DNA of 64,000 nt from Osedax fenrisi (lineage: Eukaryota; Annelida; Polychaeta; Sabellida; Siboglinidae). Shown in pieces: positions 46,047 through 59,900 of this stretch (position 1 is its first letter; each line of letters starts with the position of its first letter). The position numbers and the translations under genes were made by a program. The notes beneath the pieces were generated by a model that searched no databases, was not told where the DNA came from, and saw nothing but the letters and a program-made list of their open reading frames with translations. The stretch lies in NCBI GenBank assembly GCA_964019155.1, contig OZ025241.1:89890228-89954227 (forward strand), in the 5' to 3' direction.

Positions 46047-48911
46047 GTAACCACTACCACCACCACAACCACCACCACCACCACCACAACCACCACCACT
46101 ACCATTACCACCACCTCCATTATTCATAATGTCACGTGTTCATGAATTCGTTATATAACATCACGTGACAGCACACGCGTGAACGGATTACAATATTCGA
46201 GAGAAAAAACTATACCGGCGACCCTTAAAATAGAATTTCTCGTAAACAAATACTTAACTTTCGTGCAGTTTTTAAATTTGTTTAGAAGTATTCAATATAT
46301 CTAGAATCTATTATACTTTTTTTTTTTATTAAAAATAGATTTACTTAATTGAAATGTACTGATTTAATATATTAGGTATAAATAAGAACTTATCATTGAT
46401 TCATTAATAATTAAAAACATATGATAGATTCATAAATATATAGATTATTTTACTTTAAATTTATTTTTAGTTAAAAAATTGTCAGACCCGAATATATTTA
46501 TCAACACATTGAACTTTACGATTATACCTTTATCCACTTTGAAGTTTATTATAAGTTAACATACGTTATAAAATTCTCACATTACCTAAATGTGAATTCC
46601 AAATTATGAGAAATACTTCAATAAATCAAATGTAACTATGTGTAATATAATATCTCGTGATATGCTAAATATGTTATATTATACACCGACTTAAAACTTA
46701 ATAACTCATTAATTGAAAACAATAAATATACAGCACATTTAAAATTATTATATTAATAATAGTACATCTATTGTAAGAGTGTCTTAATGTAATTGATTTA
46801 TGGTATAAATATATTGATATATCTAAAACCATAAATATCTATATATACATTAGATGCAGTTATAATATTTTCTATATATATAAATCACTTGGATATTAAT
46901 GTCATGTAATTACATTGTCTACTATAGTATACAAAAAATAATATAATAGACTGGATTTTACTAGTATTATGTTAAATATTACTACATTTATCTAAATGTA
47001 ATTTATTATGGCAGGGTCAAGGTCGTATTGAGAAGACTGAAGTAATTGAAATGGCAATAAAACATATAATTCACCTACAACAAAAGAATGGTAATAAATA
47101 GAGCATCATTAAAACATAGTATTAAAACTTTGTCAGTGTAAAGTTTATTTTGAAATATAGTGATAATAAAGAAAAGTAATTAATATCACTCTATATGTTT
47201 ACCATTATTTAAATTAATGACATTAAAATCAATACATATTTGATAAATTTAATTTTTTAAATAGAAACTAAATTATTTGTTATTCTCCTATTCCATTAAT
47301 ATTTGTTTTGGTATTATTGTAATAACATTTAACTATGAAATATGTTTCATTCAAACAAATTATATAAATATTCTTTAGAAAATTGACTTAATATTTTATT
47401 GAATTTTAAACTTATCAATCAACAATATAATCAATATTTTCCTTGGATTTAAATTATATTTCATTAATATATATTATAAAGAATAGGACATATATTGAAA
47501 TAGTAACTTTATTATATATATACCATTAGTTTTTTATAACACTATTTAATGATATCTGTTTACAATTATACCAATTATTTATATTCATTTGTAAATTAGT
47601 AAATATACTAGTCAATACTATACTATAAATCATCATAACAAATGTCTAGTAAACTTCACATTATTGAAACAAATAGAATATTATTAAAAATCTGTATGTG
47701 ATTGATATATATTTTATAATCATTATTTAACAGACGCATTACTACAAGATTCAAACGTGGCAACAGTTACTTGTTCACCAGTTATCGGGGTGAACTCATT
47801 CAATACAAAGACAACAGAAGTAAGAGATGTAAAACCGGAACCTCGTGAATTATACTCTCTCGGCTTTAAGAACTGCCAAGATCTAGTTGTATCGTTCCTC
47901 TGTAATGAAGAGGCAGTACAACATCAAAGAAGGGAAGGACTAGTCAGAGAGGATGTGTTTGCTCGACTCGTACATTGCATGCAAATAAAATCTCAAACGA
48001 TGTTTCAAAGTTGGTATCATTAATTTTTATGTTTATCGTATTGACACAAGTATGTTATACGATGATAAGTATAATGCATAATCATGTTTACAATAAACGA
48101 TAAAATATTAAAATTATAATAAAATATTTGTAATCTAAACTAATAATTATATAGTATACCATAAATTAACGAGAAAGCGAGCATACTTTCCGACTATAAT
48201 ACCCTTAACTCAACCACCACCAACACCACCTCTCGTACAGCCACCGAAGCCGAAATGATAATGGAACACAAGACTCCGGTATCCAGACTGAGAACTCAGT
48301 CTTACGTAGACCATCATCCGTCGTTCTTTTCAGCAGCCGGAGAACCTGGAACCCACAGGCAACGATACGCCAGCACTTGTTGCGGCAGCGAGAGCGGCTA
48401 CAGCTCAGACGCTCTGGCCCAGTCTACCGGCGTCTCAAAGATGTCTCCGTGGACCAGCGGAGGAACGATGAACTCCGGAGCGGTGGCGGGAGTAGAAGGA
48501 AGCGGAGTGGAAGGAGGGGAAGACGGCTCTCGTAACGATACGCCCAGTCCCGGCTATAAGTTCAAATCCGACATACATTTGCGATTCAAGGCCGCCACGG
48601 CAGTAGCGGAGGAGAAACAACTCCTCCTCGTCGACCCCTCCTCCTCCCAATCATCCTCCCCCCCCTCCATCAACAACAACAACAACAGCGATGTGATAGC
48701 GTTCAAGCGGAACAGAGCAGGTTTCATCCTGAACCGTTCGGGTAGCTACTACCTACCAGTACAGGTAGGAGAGGAAGCGCTATCGAGGATCATCATTCCA
48801 GAGGAGACGGCTCCGGGCTATTGCCTCGACGTAGACCAGCAGCAGCAGCAGCAACAACAATTATTGTCTGCCTGCCATCCAATCAGTATTTCAGTGAAAT
48901 TAACGGAGTAA
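45945..48911 (+). CDS. bHLH-Orange transcription repressor, clockwork orange-like (four visible exons; start missing)
   Basis: Exons 45945-46046, 47015-47090, 47734-48009 and 48241-48911 join in frame to 374 residues plus stop. The bHLH region reads DRLNHRVIEKKRRDRMNNC, LADLSRLIPSVYTRE, then GQGRIEKTEVIEMAIKHI and IHLQQK. It resembles insect clockwork orange (SHRIIEKRRRDRMN...GRGRIEKTEIIEMAI) far more than Hairy, HEY or HELT types, and has no Hairy-type Pro in the basic region. The Orange domain starts YSLGFKNCQDLVVSFLCN. The C-terminal exon is Ser/Gly/Gln-rich with YKFKSDIHLRF and ends HPISISVKLTE; no WRPW is seen. Known role of the family: nuclear E-box-binding repressor in the circadian loop. 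The first coding exon(s) were not identified with certainty, and the donor at 48009 is weak. Confidence 0.85.
47015..47090 (+). CDS. cwo-like exon: bHLH helix 2
   Basis: Acceptor TTATGGCAG| and donor AATG|GTAATA; 76 bp. It encodes GQGRIEKTEVIEMAIKHI and IHLQQKN. The GRIEKTE motif at the start of helix 2 is the cwo-type hallmark. Enters in phase 0 and ends in phase 1. Confidence 0.9.
47734..48009 (+). CDS. cwo-like exon: Orange domain
   Basis: Acceptor TTATTTAACAG|; starts in phase 1. It encodes DALLQDSNVATVTC, then the Orange domain ELYSLGFKNCQDLVVSFLCN to FARLVHCMQ. The proposed donor CAAA|GTTGGT (48010) is the only nearby GT giving the phase needed by the next exon. If it is not used, the frame stops at 48021-48023 (MFQSWYH*), giving a short isoform lacking the C-terminal exon. 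Confidence 0.8.
48241..48911 (+). CDS. cwo-like last exon: Ser/Gly/Gln-rich C-terminus
   Basis: Acceptor after a CCACCACCAACACC...CTCGTACAG tract; starts with two bases completing a Thr codon. Markedly GC-richer than anything nearby. Features: CCGSESGYSSDALA, GDGS-like acidic/Gly run, DTPSPGYKFKSDIHLRF, Ser-rich SSSQSSSPPS, NNNNN, AGFILNRSGSYYLPV, an eight-residue Gln run (CAG/CAA) and HPISISVKLTE at the end. Stop TAA at 48909-48911. Confidence 0.85.
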
Positions 48912-49195
48912 ACTGTGATAACGTATACGACACGTCCCGAACCCTCTCCCCATCGATTGGGTATCTCGCGCACATGAGAGGGAGGGTGAGGGCGTGTGAG
49001 CGTACGACGTATCTTTATAATAGATAATATCAATCATATCATATCATGTATCTATGGCATTATAGGTTAACAATTGTAAAGTAAATATATTTGTATAGAA
49101 TCGATGATCGTTCAAATTATTATTATAATTGTTTGTATTGTTCGAAATATTGTTTATTATTACGTAATTCACAAAAATGAACAATTAAACACATA

Positions 49196-49243
<48 letters not shown>

Positions 49244-49901
49244 TATACATATATCAAAAATAGAAGCATTAATACAATAAATATTAATATTTAATATTAT
49301 ATAAATTGAAAGATAAAATATAAAATATTATCTATTAAACGATATAACCAGTATATATTCGTTAAAGTGGTTATTATGTAATTAAAGTAGAAATAGTGTA
49401 CTGTTGCAGACCCCTAGGTGTACTATTACTGCTATGAATCACTCTCGGCCCCTTCTATTCTTCTCTCGTCTCCTTGCACCTCTCTCATTGGATGATTCGA
49501 ATCACATGATAAATCATCATCACCGGGTTGCAAATTTAAATTTGAATTCTCCTGTTTGGATGAAGTAACGATCAATAGAAATTAACAACATAAAATGATG
49601 ATACAAACGTTTTCTTTGGAATTCTCAGACTTATTCGATTCATTCTATAGAAATAATATTAAAAATATAGAGAAAATTAAAGAAAATAGAAATAATGTAA
49701 AATAATACAATGTATTAACTATGTAAACATTAAAATATGTGCATTTGAGATGAAATTAAGATTTGTCTAAAGGTATGATAAGAAATAGAGATAGGATATT
49801 GAAACATGAACTAGAGATTTGCTCGCAACTGGTTCGTATCAGATGAACACACACATACACACACCCACACATACACACACACACTACTAACAATCATTAT
49901 T
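48912..49901. other. Convergent 3' regions of the cwo-like and APPL genes
   Basis: The AT-rich 3' UTR of the plus-strand gene has AATAAA-like signals near 49276 and a (TA)n tract at 49196-49233. The minus-strand gene ends at 49902. A CA-rich microsatellite lies at 49850-49885. No other gene was seen. Confidence 0.6.
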
Positions 49902-50103
49902 TCATACGCTAGCTTCGTTGCTGTGGATATCGAGTGACATATCTGTGCGAGGTGTCAGTATTAGTATCAAAGTGTCAATAGAGGTCAAGCTGTCAATGGT
50001 AGTGATAACCTCATCTGCCGAGGTGTCGCATTCAAACACGTGACAGGTGAACGTTTGTTCGTTATCATCAGAACTTCTGTTGCAGGTTATGAAGCCAAAT
50101 AGT
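49902..50103 (-). CDS. APPL last exon: end of PTB and short tail
   Basis: Acceptor CTCGTTTACAG|; 202 bp, stop TGA at 49904-49902. Encodes LFGFITCNRSSDDNEQTF, TCHVFECDTSADEVITTIDS, then LTPRTDMSLDIHSNEASV*. Human APPL1 continues about 80 residues with a charged coiled tail that is absent here, unless an alternative downstream exon exists. Confidence 0.88.
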
Positions 50104-53100
50104 CTGTAAACGAGGTGGGAGGTCAGAGGTCAATATAGTGTTACACGCGTGGAGGTTATGCGGGCATTACCGCTTGTTCTCGTTGTGAGACGTCCAGTAG
50201 GATATGTTCTGAAGCATGAAACCTCTTCGGATCGAGTTATTCGATTGGTCGATGATTCTGATTGGTTGAACATTTATATAGAATTAATACATCATTCTTT
50301 ATGCAGTAAATATATTAATATATATATATATATATATGTAATTAAATATACATAATTAATAGTTTTTATTAAATGTATTATATATAAAATAATATTTTTA
50401 GAATTGAAGTTTCAAATATTAAAATCAAAAATATAATAAAAAGTTGATCTAAATATATGATCTACCATTCATTATCATTATTAAAATTATGTTAACATTA
50501 TCTTATTCAAATAGTTTATAAAAAATATGACGATTGTATAATTGACTTAATATTTATAAAATATTGTTCATATTTATAATAAATTAAGTTAGATCTATAT
50601 TTTATAACAATTGACATATTATATTTTACAAATAATTGAAATAACATATGGGATATATTATATTCTTATATTTATTTAGAAAAAGGAATAGGAAATACAC
50701 ATATTTTTAATAATTCTAATGGACAAATAAATATCTCTACTCTATGGCGGGGTGTATGAACACAGCGTTCACTTCACAGTAACCTCATAGACTCACTAGA
50801 GATGAGCAGACGTGATTCACTGGTCTTGAAGATGTTGTGCATGGCTCGTGTCACCATTATCTGTCGCATTGTTTCGTAGATCAGTTGATCACCTGCATAA
50901 CAACAACAATCATTAGGTAATCAGCAACACTTAATTCAATAACCAATAATGAAATGTTGGATAATATTCAGTGGAACTAAATTTAAATTCACATTTTTAA
51001 ATAAGTTATGATTTGTGAATATGTTAATAAACGATAAGTTATTTATATTTTAGTAGTACCCGAATAATTAATTCAATATTTAATTATAAATATATTATTA
51101 ATTTGATTACATATTAAGATAGTGAAATAACATATTTCATTAACTGGATTTATTTATTTAATAGATTGCATGGGTTGAATTGCATAGAATTGAAAACATT
51201 AAAGATTTTTATATATTTATGATAATTTTTAAAATATATTTCAGAATTTAAATAATATAAATAAATTAATTGTAAATCTAGAATTATATAACTGTGATAA
51301 TTGAACTATTATCATTAGTATCTACTATAAAATATGACTAGATTTGAATCTTCATGAAGGTAATATTTTTATTTAGAAATAGTAGAAATAATTATTTAAA
51401 TGATATTTATAGAAACGAAATACTTATTAATATAATGAAAATTATTGCTTTAAATCAGTCATGTTATAATACCAATAATATATGTTATACACAATCGCGT
51501 TCTCCCCAGGTAATATAATATATATATATATAAATAGTTTGATCTATAATAAAATGAATTCACTATACAACAAAATTTCTGTGTGAAATTACAAAAAAAA
51601 ATTATAAAAATAATGATATAATTATTATTTAAAATTATTTTTTTGAATATATAATACAAAATCACTTTATAAATAACTATATTATTTGGGATAGATAATG
51701 TGTTAATGAAATAATAATATTATCATAATATTAAATATAGATAAGTTTAATTTAACTCTAGTAATTGATAAACATATTTTATGATATAAATAAAAAAATT
51801 ATTACATTGGAAATATATTTATATATAGATTAAAAACAATAACGTGAAATTTATAAATTTAAAAAAATAAACTATATATATGACATTATTTAGAATAATT
51901 ATAAATTATTAGATATTATTCTAAATAATGTCTTATATATTTTATTTTTTTTAATTTATAAATTCCATGTATTGTTTTTAATCTATATATAAATATATTT
52001 CCAATGCAGAAGGTTTTATCAAAAAATATTCAGTAATAAAAAAGATATCATATTTTAGTAACATATCATAAAAAAAAGTTACTGAGTAAATTGATGTTGA
52101 AAAATAAAGTAATATTTTTTTTATTATTTATAAGCTAAACATATTATTCAAAAATAATTTATATCGATATTATATGCATAAAATGGAATGAATTTATAAT
52201 ACATAATATTTAATAATAATTATTATTTTATTTATTTACAAAGTATTTAGAAAATGGCAGACTAGTAGGTGTCATACAACATAGAATTTTGATAGTTATA
52301 TTGCAAATTTCACCACGATTTTTTTTTGTAAATGAAAGATAATTAATTATTTAATATAATTAATCAATAAAATAAAAATTGATTTATACAATTTTTTAGA
52401 AAAAAACGAACGTCGCACGACCCCTTAAGGGGATAGTAATGTTATTTAATAATACTCTCAATATAAATGAATATGGCTTTCTTACATATTGGGTAATAAG
52501 ATATAAATCACTCTAAATATAATTTCAATATAGGTAATACTATAATTTGTAAATATGAGCATCAAGATCAGAGTAAATACTTTATTTACTAATAGGATTA
52601 CAAATGATAGAATTAATAGCTTAGAAATTAATATATATATAAATATTAAAGATACAGGAATATACATACATATATATTGATTATTTTTAAATATAAAAAA
52701 AAAATATATATATATATATAATATATAATTATATTATACCAGATATTTGTCAAGCTATTATTCAATATTTTTTTCATATCTATCTATTTTATTAAAATTG
52801 TCTTAAAATCATGATTTTGACATTTTTACATGTTTAACAATTAATTTTTACATAAAATAATAAATAAGTGATTTATTTAACAATGTAATGACAAAGGTGG
52901 AAAACAATGGTAATAGGTAACCTCTATCCTGGTCAACTTGCATAGAACCAATGAAACGTACGATGAATGACCTCAGAAAAGTGGAGTTCTCACCCGCATT
53001 AGATCCACTCGAACATATCGAACTTGTCATTATCATATCGGGGGGGTTCTCATCAAACGGGTTCACTCGTCTGTATACGGTTATGATGTAATGGTGATGT

Positions 53101-55076
53101 GGTGGTGATGTGGTGATGGTGATATAATGGTAATGTGGTGATGGTGATGTTATATAATACATATTTTCGATGTGTGTGTAAATCACAACTTATTTATATT
53201 TCTTATTATTCTTTATACATTTCTTTCATTATTATTTATTTTACCCATCATTCTTAATCTATTCAATAAACTATTATCTATCTATATATCTAATAAATAT
53301 ATCTAAAGTAATATATCTACAACTTTATCAAAGAGTAGTAATACACCAGCTACCCTATAAGTGATTATATTAAACATAATGCTTACTATATGTATACGTA
53401 TCCTATATCATGATAAAGTTATATACATCTATAGTTCAGGTTTGCAATCATACAAATAAATTACATTACAAATACATTTGAAATAACATTACATAACATA
53501 TCAATATCGTAATATGATAAATAAATGTTGTTCATAGCTCCGGGTAATCAATTATAATATAAGAAATACATAATCTATGATAATTATCAATCAATAATTA
53601 TAATCAATGAGAATCGATGAGAAACAATGAGAATCGATGAGAAACAATGAGAATAGATGATAATTAACCTCTGCGTGAAGTCGATACTGGAGTAGGTGTC
53701 CTCTTTAGGGGAGGTGATATCAAACTGTATAGGGGCGTTAGTGATGGTGAAGTCAGAGGTACCGGGGAACACTACGCCCTTATTGCTGTGGATGGGGGGA
53801 GGCGGGGTGTTCTTGTGGGGGCTTAGCTTCTGGTGGGGCTTATCTTCGCTGGAGATGCTGGCTCCCTGCGTTAAAGACCTGGGCAAGTGGGTGTGGGTTG
53901 GTAATACATTGTGTGGGTGTGTGTGTCACAGTATGATTGAATGAGGAATTAAGGAGATCACTTTATAGACAATGTATTAGACCATACTTGCGAACACCTA
54001 CAAATATGTAATATTTCTCAGTGTATGATGTATTATATGTATGATACATCACAAACTGAGATTAATCTTAAATTCGGATTAAGGAGAATTAGTGTAAGCG
54101 ATTAGTTTTAAGATATCTCCTAGTATAGTAACACATACTATTGCTTAGGTATTACATTATGTGAAAGGGGATCTCTACTTCTGAATGCCATTGTGGACAT
54201 GTACATGTACATAGATAGATTAGGGCTGGCCCCCTAATCACTGTAGATACCTATATTAAATATGTGCTGGATAATTGTCATCATCTCTTTGGTATTATTT
54301 TTAGATTATATTTATTTATACATTATTTATTATATGTAAATGTATAACTCATTCGTAATTATTAAATAAACAGTATATATTCATATATGACTTTGTTCAT
54401 GAATTCCCTTTTCTTTCTATAATAGAGGGACTCATTTATACTATTATCATTTTTAAATTTCAGAAATTATAGATAATATATATCTAAGATACTTAATATT
54501 TATAAAATAATGTAAAAATGTTGTTCGTAATTTGACGAGTTAAGTATATTTATACTATTTATTTTAGTTTGAATGAAATTAGAATAATTTTATAAATATA
54601 AATAATATAATTGATTACAAAATATATTATACTAATATGTTGATATATACAAACAACGATATTAAGTTAGTAACCTTACTGATGACGAACAGGAATTACC
54701 CTACAAATAATTATAAATCATTATTAACATTATCATCTTATGTTCACCTATATTAATTATCATAATTTATATTCTTTTATTATTAATTTAATAATTTCAT
54801 AATAATTTCATAAATATATATTATAACAATATTACATTAATTTATATTTTAATAAATATATTTCCTACTTATTTTAAGCTTGTTTTAAGTTTGAATCGAG
54901 AATCATGCTATGCGTTGATATTAGGTTATAAGGAATTAAAGTAATTATATGTTTTTTAAATACCATATATTATTTTAATTGTGTATATATTAAAAAAAAT
55001 ATATTAATAAAAACTATTATAATTAATCATATACATATAAATCTTGTATAAAAGTATACAAATTATTAATTATATG

Positions 55077-55119
<43 letters not shown>

Positions 55120-56886
55120 TAGAATGTTTAACACCGGCGAAACATATGATTTTTGAAATAAATATATTTTGTATTAAAATATTATATAAAAATCAGTAAA
55201 TATATTAAATTTTCTTTAAAATGATTTAGGTCTTGATGCATAATATTAAATATAAGTGTTATAAATTAATATTTATTAGGGTAATATATTTATAATTTTT
55301 TTTTAAACTGAAATTTCTGATCTTTATTTTTAAACTTAATTTGTATTCTATGAACATTCATAACTTTTGATCTACTTAATAAATGTATATGAAACATTCA
55401 GAACTTAATCATAATAAATATCTCTTCATATATAGTAAGCATGAGTTAAAAGTATTACTTATTTACTGGAAATTACAGGAAATTTTGTTATTTTAAAAGT
55501 AATTTTAAATTAGTATTTTGTTATTCTTATTCTCATAGAAATATAATTTAATAAGACTTTAATAAGTGTTTATAAACTTACTTAATATAAATAGAGATAT
55601 ATATGAAATTAATAAGACTTAAAACTTAATGACTATTAAACAAATGTTTATTAAACAAAACATTCTCTTATTTATTTCAGAAGTTATCTACTTTTAGTAA
55701 ACAAAATATATCCTATCTTCACCATGTAAATATTCATATTTTTCTCCGTCCCTTACAAAATTCAACATTGCTACAACATTGCTACAATTTAAATTATTGC
55801 ATATATGAATTATCAAACCTACATAGTTTTTTTGTATTTACCTTCATAAAAATATAATTTATACTATTATGTCTAATTTAACCTGTCAATCATATGTCAA
55901 TCACTATAATTGTGGACTAAACTACAAAAGAGGGCGTGTACTTTTAAACACTTAGTGTGTATGATTATTTCTAAAAATATGATTTATAAATTGACAAAAT
56001 ACAAGTAAAGTTTTTTAATTTTTTTACTACATTTTAAACACAGTTAAATATAGATCAATATAATTGAATTAACACTGGATAATAGGATAATGCGAAATTA
56101 TTTGTTAGCTTCAAGGGCCATGAATACTAGATTTTATGGATTTTTAATTATAAAATAGAATTCAGTATTAAGATCTAAATAAATTTAAAAAAAGGTTCTA
56201 TATATATTTATATTAAAGTTAATTATTTTGTCTCTTTTAATCATTAATATACAAATAAAAACTGGAAAAAATGTATTAAGGGTGTGGTTCTATTAATTTT
56301 CAATGATGGGCGTGGCCTATTCATTACATTACACATGTGTACTGCTTAATAACACCATGTAATGTAAATTATAGGCGACGCCCATCTCTAAATCTAATTA
56401 TACTTTTATAGACTGATGCCTAAATATATAAATTTTAATTAGTTAATTATGTAGAAACTAACGTTTACTGGTCCTGATGTTTCACTTATTACATTGCTTA
56501 ATGTTGAAATCCACTGTATTATGTAATGTATTGATGTAATATGTAATATTAATGTATTATGTAATATTAATGTATTATGTAATATATTAATAGTAATACA
56601 CTAATAATGAATATAATTATATCTATTATAATAATATATTAATGTTGTAATCATTATTATTATTAAAAAAAAGTATAATTTAGTAATATTTATAAAACAT
56701 AAATATTAAGAAATTGTTATCATCATCATTATCATCATCATCACCTACACATCATGACCACATTATCAACATCGTCATCATCATATCTACTTCATCACCT
56801 TCATCACCATCATCATCATCACTATCATCATCATCATCACCATCGTCATCATCATCACTATCATCATCATCATCATCATCATCACT

Positions 56887-56945
<59 letters not shown>

Positions 56946-59900
56946 TATCAACATCATTATCATCATCACTATCATCATCATCATCATTATCATCATACAG
57001 ATACTCACCTCAGCTTCCTCCTTCTTACTTTCAGCTTGTAATATCAGTGTTCTATAGGAATGAATCATGATAAGTAATGTTAGATATGTACGCTGTATGT
57101 TATGATACATCTTACATGCAGTAAGTATATATCAGTGATATTATAATGAACAGCAGGCAGAGTGGTAAAACTATAGTCACATTCATTTAAGTTTTAAAAA
57201 TACAAATATATATATATATTATTCTACTTGTGTACACAGTAAACTGTAGAGTAGGGTGGTCCGTTTTGGGTAACTTGTTTAGTTCCCTTCATAGAAAAGT
57301 GCCAGCTCGCTAGGAATAACTCCTTTAATCATTCCAGATATAATAAAAAAAATAATAATTGAAAACCGACAAAAATTCAGAAAGCAAAAACATATTCAAA
57401 AATAGATATGAATTTAGATTTAAAATTTACGAAAAAAATTTAAATTACAGATATATGAAAGGAAAAATTGTGTACAAGTAACAATTTCCTTTTAGCATAT
57501 GTAGTATATAAAAACATCCTTACAACAAATATTTACAAATTAAAAAAAAAAATAATTAAATCGATCAATGGAAATTTTAATTTTAATTTTTTTCTAAATC
57601 GAATACAAAAATTATCAATGGAATAATATTAAAAAAAATTTTATATTATATATATCTATCATCATTATATGAATATAAAATTATAAGTATTAATGTAAAA
57701 ATAGCATATTATTATTCAAAAAATTACTTTTATTGAGAATTTAAAAAAAATATCAATTGTTCGATAAACTAGTAGTAAACATTTTGTTGTTAGAAAAATA
57801 ATTGTTTATTATTATTATTATACCTCGTAAATATCCATTATTGGCTCACAACAAAGTGTTATGTTTAATTAAAATAATTTATCAATTAAATATCGAATAA
57901 ATTATATTTATTAAAAAATAAAAAATATTTAAATTAATTTTAAATTTGTACTTAATTTACTTAATTTTTTATTTTATTAATATTATAATATATTTATACA
58001 GGTATTTGCCAAATATTTTGTTTTTATGACAACGCGCACTTGCACAAATACATAAAATAATTAAGTAACATTTTTTATTTATAGAAATTTATATTGTATC
58101 ATAAATGCAAATATTTCTTCATTAAAGTGCTTTTGCTTTATCAATATTAAATTTTGTTGATGAAACTTCACAAATATGTTTATTATGACATTTATGACCT
58201 ACAGTTAGTGAGCTAGCAACATTTTCAAAAACAGGCTACCCTACTGTACACTGTACACTGTATAGTGTACAGTAGGGTAGCCACTTTGTTGTGAGCCTAT
58301 AATGGATATTTACAAGGTATAATAATAATAATAAAAAATTATTTTTCTAACAAAAAAAATGTTACTAGTTTATCGAAAAATTGAATTATTTTTTTTAATT
58401 CTCAATAAAAGTAATTTTTTGAATAATTATATGCTATTTTTTTTATATTATTCCATTGATAATTTTTGTATTAGATTTAGAAAAAATTTAAAAATTAAAT
58501 TAAAATTTCCATAGATCGATTTAATTAGTGTTAATTTAATGATAAGGCAGCTTAAGGGGACGAGCGCCACTCGTTTTATCATAAAAAAAAATTATATTCT
58601 ATTTTTTTTTATGAGAAAATATGTATAATTGAAAACTGTGATATAAATCATCATATGAGTATCTAAAAAATGATGTTTTATAGACCCTATTTTTCACAAT
58701 ATTATTCAAAATAGTTAAAATTATAAGAATATATATTATAAATGATAAAATTATGAATACGCACGCGGTCGATTGAAACAATTTGAAAACCATTAGCAAC
58801 TGTTATATTATGTTTTTTATTTATAATTTGAATTTATGAATATGTGTATACATAGGCGATGGTACATGTCATGTATTAGCCAATGAATATTCAAGCTTTT
58901 ATACCTGTATTTTCTGATTTTTTTAATATATATAATATAGTGTATACATATTTATAATGAGAATAATTATGTACTCATATATATATACATGTTTTTTAAT
59001 TGCTATCAGTTATTGCATAGTATAACACACAATATAAATGAAAATCACCATAAATTTACCATAAAAATAACTATTTACTTTGAACTCGATTATCTCAGAA
59101 CTTTATTTTCTCATGCATACCAACTTTAAATTAATTGTATTTATATGAAACAGTAGTACTTTTTATTTTAGTCATAAAGAAAATATATAATACAAATAAT
59201 TTAACATAACAAATTAAAAAATAATAAGTTTTATATAACATAAATATTTTATGATTGGTAATAGAAATAAAAAATGTTTTACAGTTTTCATATAGAATAG
59301 AATAAACTCTACACAATAAAAAAAAATTAAATGTATAACTATATTGTATAAAAAGTTTTAGGGTTTTTAAAACACGTACCAATTCCCAATCTCCTACATG
59401 TTAAAATCTATTTATAGACCGAGTGGCGCTCGTTCCCTTAAAAGGCAATTTTTACTAAAAATGTTTTCCTTCCATATATCTGTAATTTAAATTTTTCGTT
59501 AATTTTCAATGTAAATTCCTATCTTTTTAAAATATTATTTTGCTTTCTGAATTTTTGTCTGTTTATAATTATTTTTTTTTATTATATTTGGAATGAATAA
59601 GATGAGTTATTCCGAGATAGCTGGCACTTTTCTATAAAGGGAACTAAATAAGTTACCAAAAAGGTGATGTATATATTGATTCTAGGTGGTTCTAGGTGGT
59701 TCTGGTAGTAGTTATGATACTGGTAGTGTTATTGGTAGTGTTACTGGTAGTGATGGTAGTATTGGTAGTGATATTAGTGGTTCTAGTAGTGTTACTATTA
59801 CTACTAGTGCTGGTGCTGGTGGTGGTGGTGGTACTAACTTTTTAGCTTTAACGGAGCTAATCTTGAAGCAATTCACCCTGTCATCGACTACACAGGAACT

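Larger units (their letters stand above)
53879..57008 (-). other. APPL intron, with an unlocated exon
   Basis: Mostly AT-rich. It contains a minus-strand LINE tip (53932-54122), a (TA)n at 55081-55114, a hairpin MITE (56305-56386) and a large (ATC)n (56714-56999). Splice phases require one more exon here (in phase 0, out phase 2). A 21 bp AG...GTAAGG-bounded segment near 54670-54695 was considered but does not fit the phase. Confidence 0.5.

Noticed and set aside
48435..49033. Minus- and plus-strand ORFs overlapping the last cwo exon
   Set aside because: Shadow frames of the GC-rich coding exon. The plus-strand frame at 48255 has the matching phase, Gln run and stop.
56714..57110. Ser-, His- and Met-rich ORFs on both strands
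   Set aside because: Translations of an (ATC)n microsatellite. Only the 43 bp APPL exon within 57009-57051 is real.
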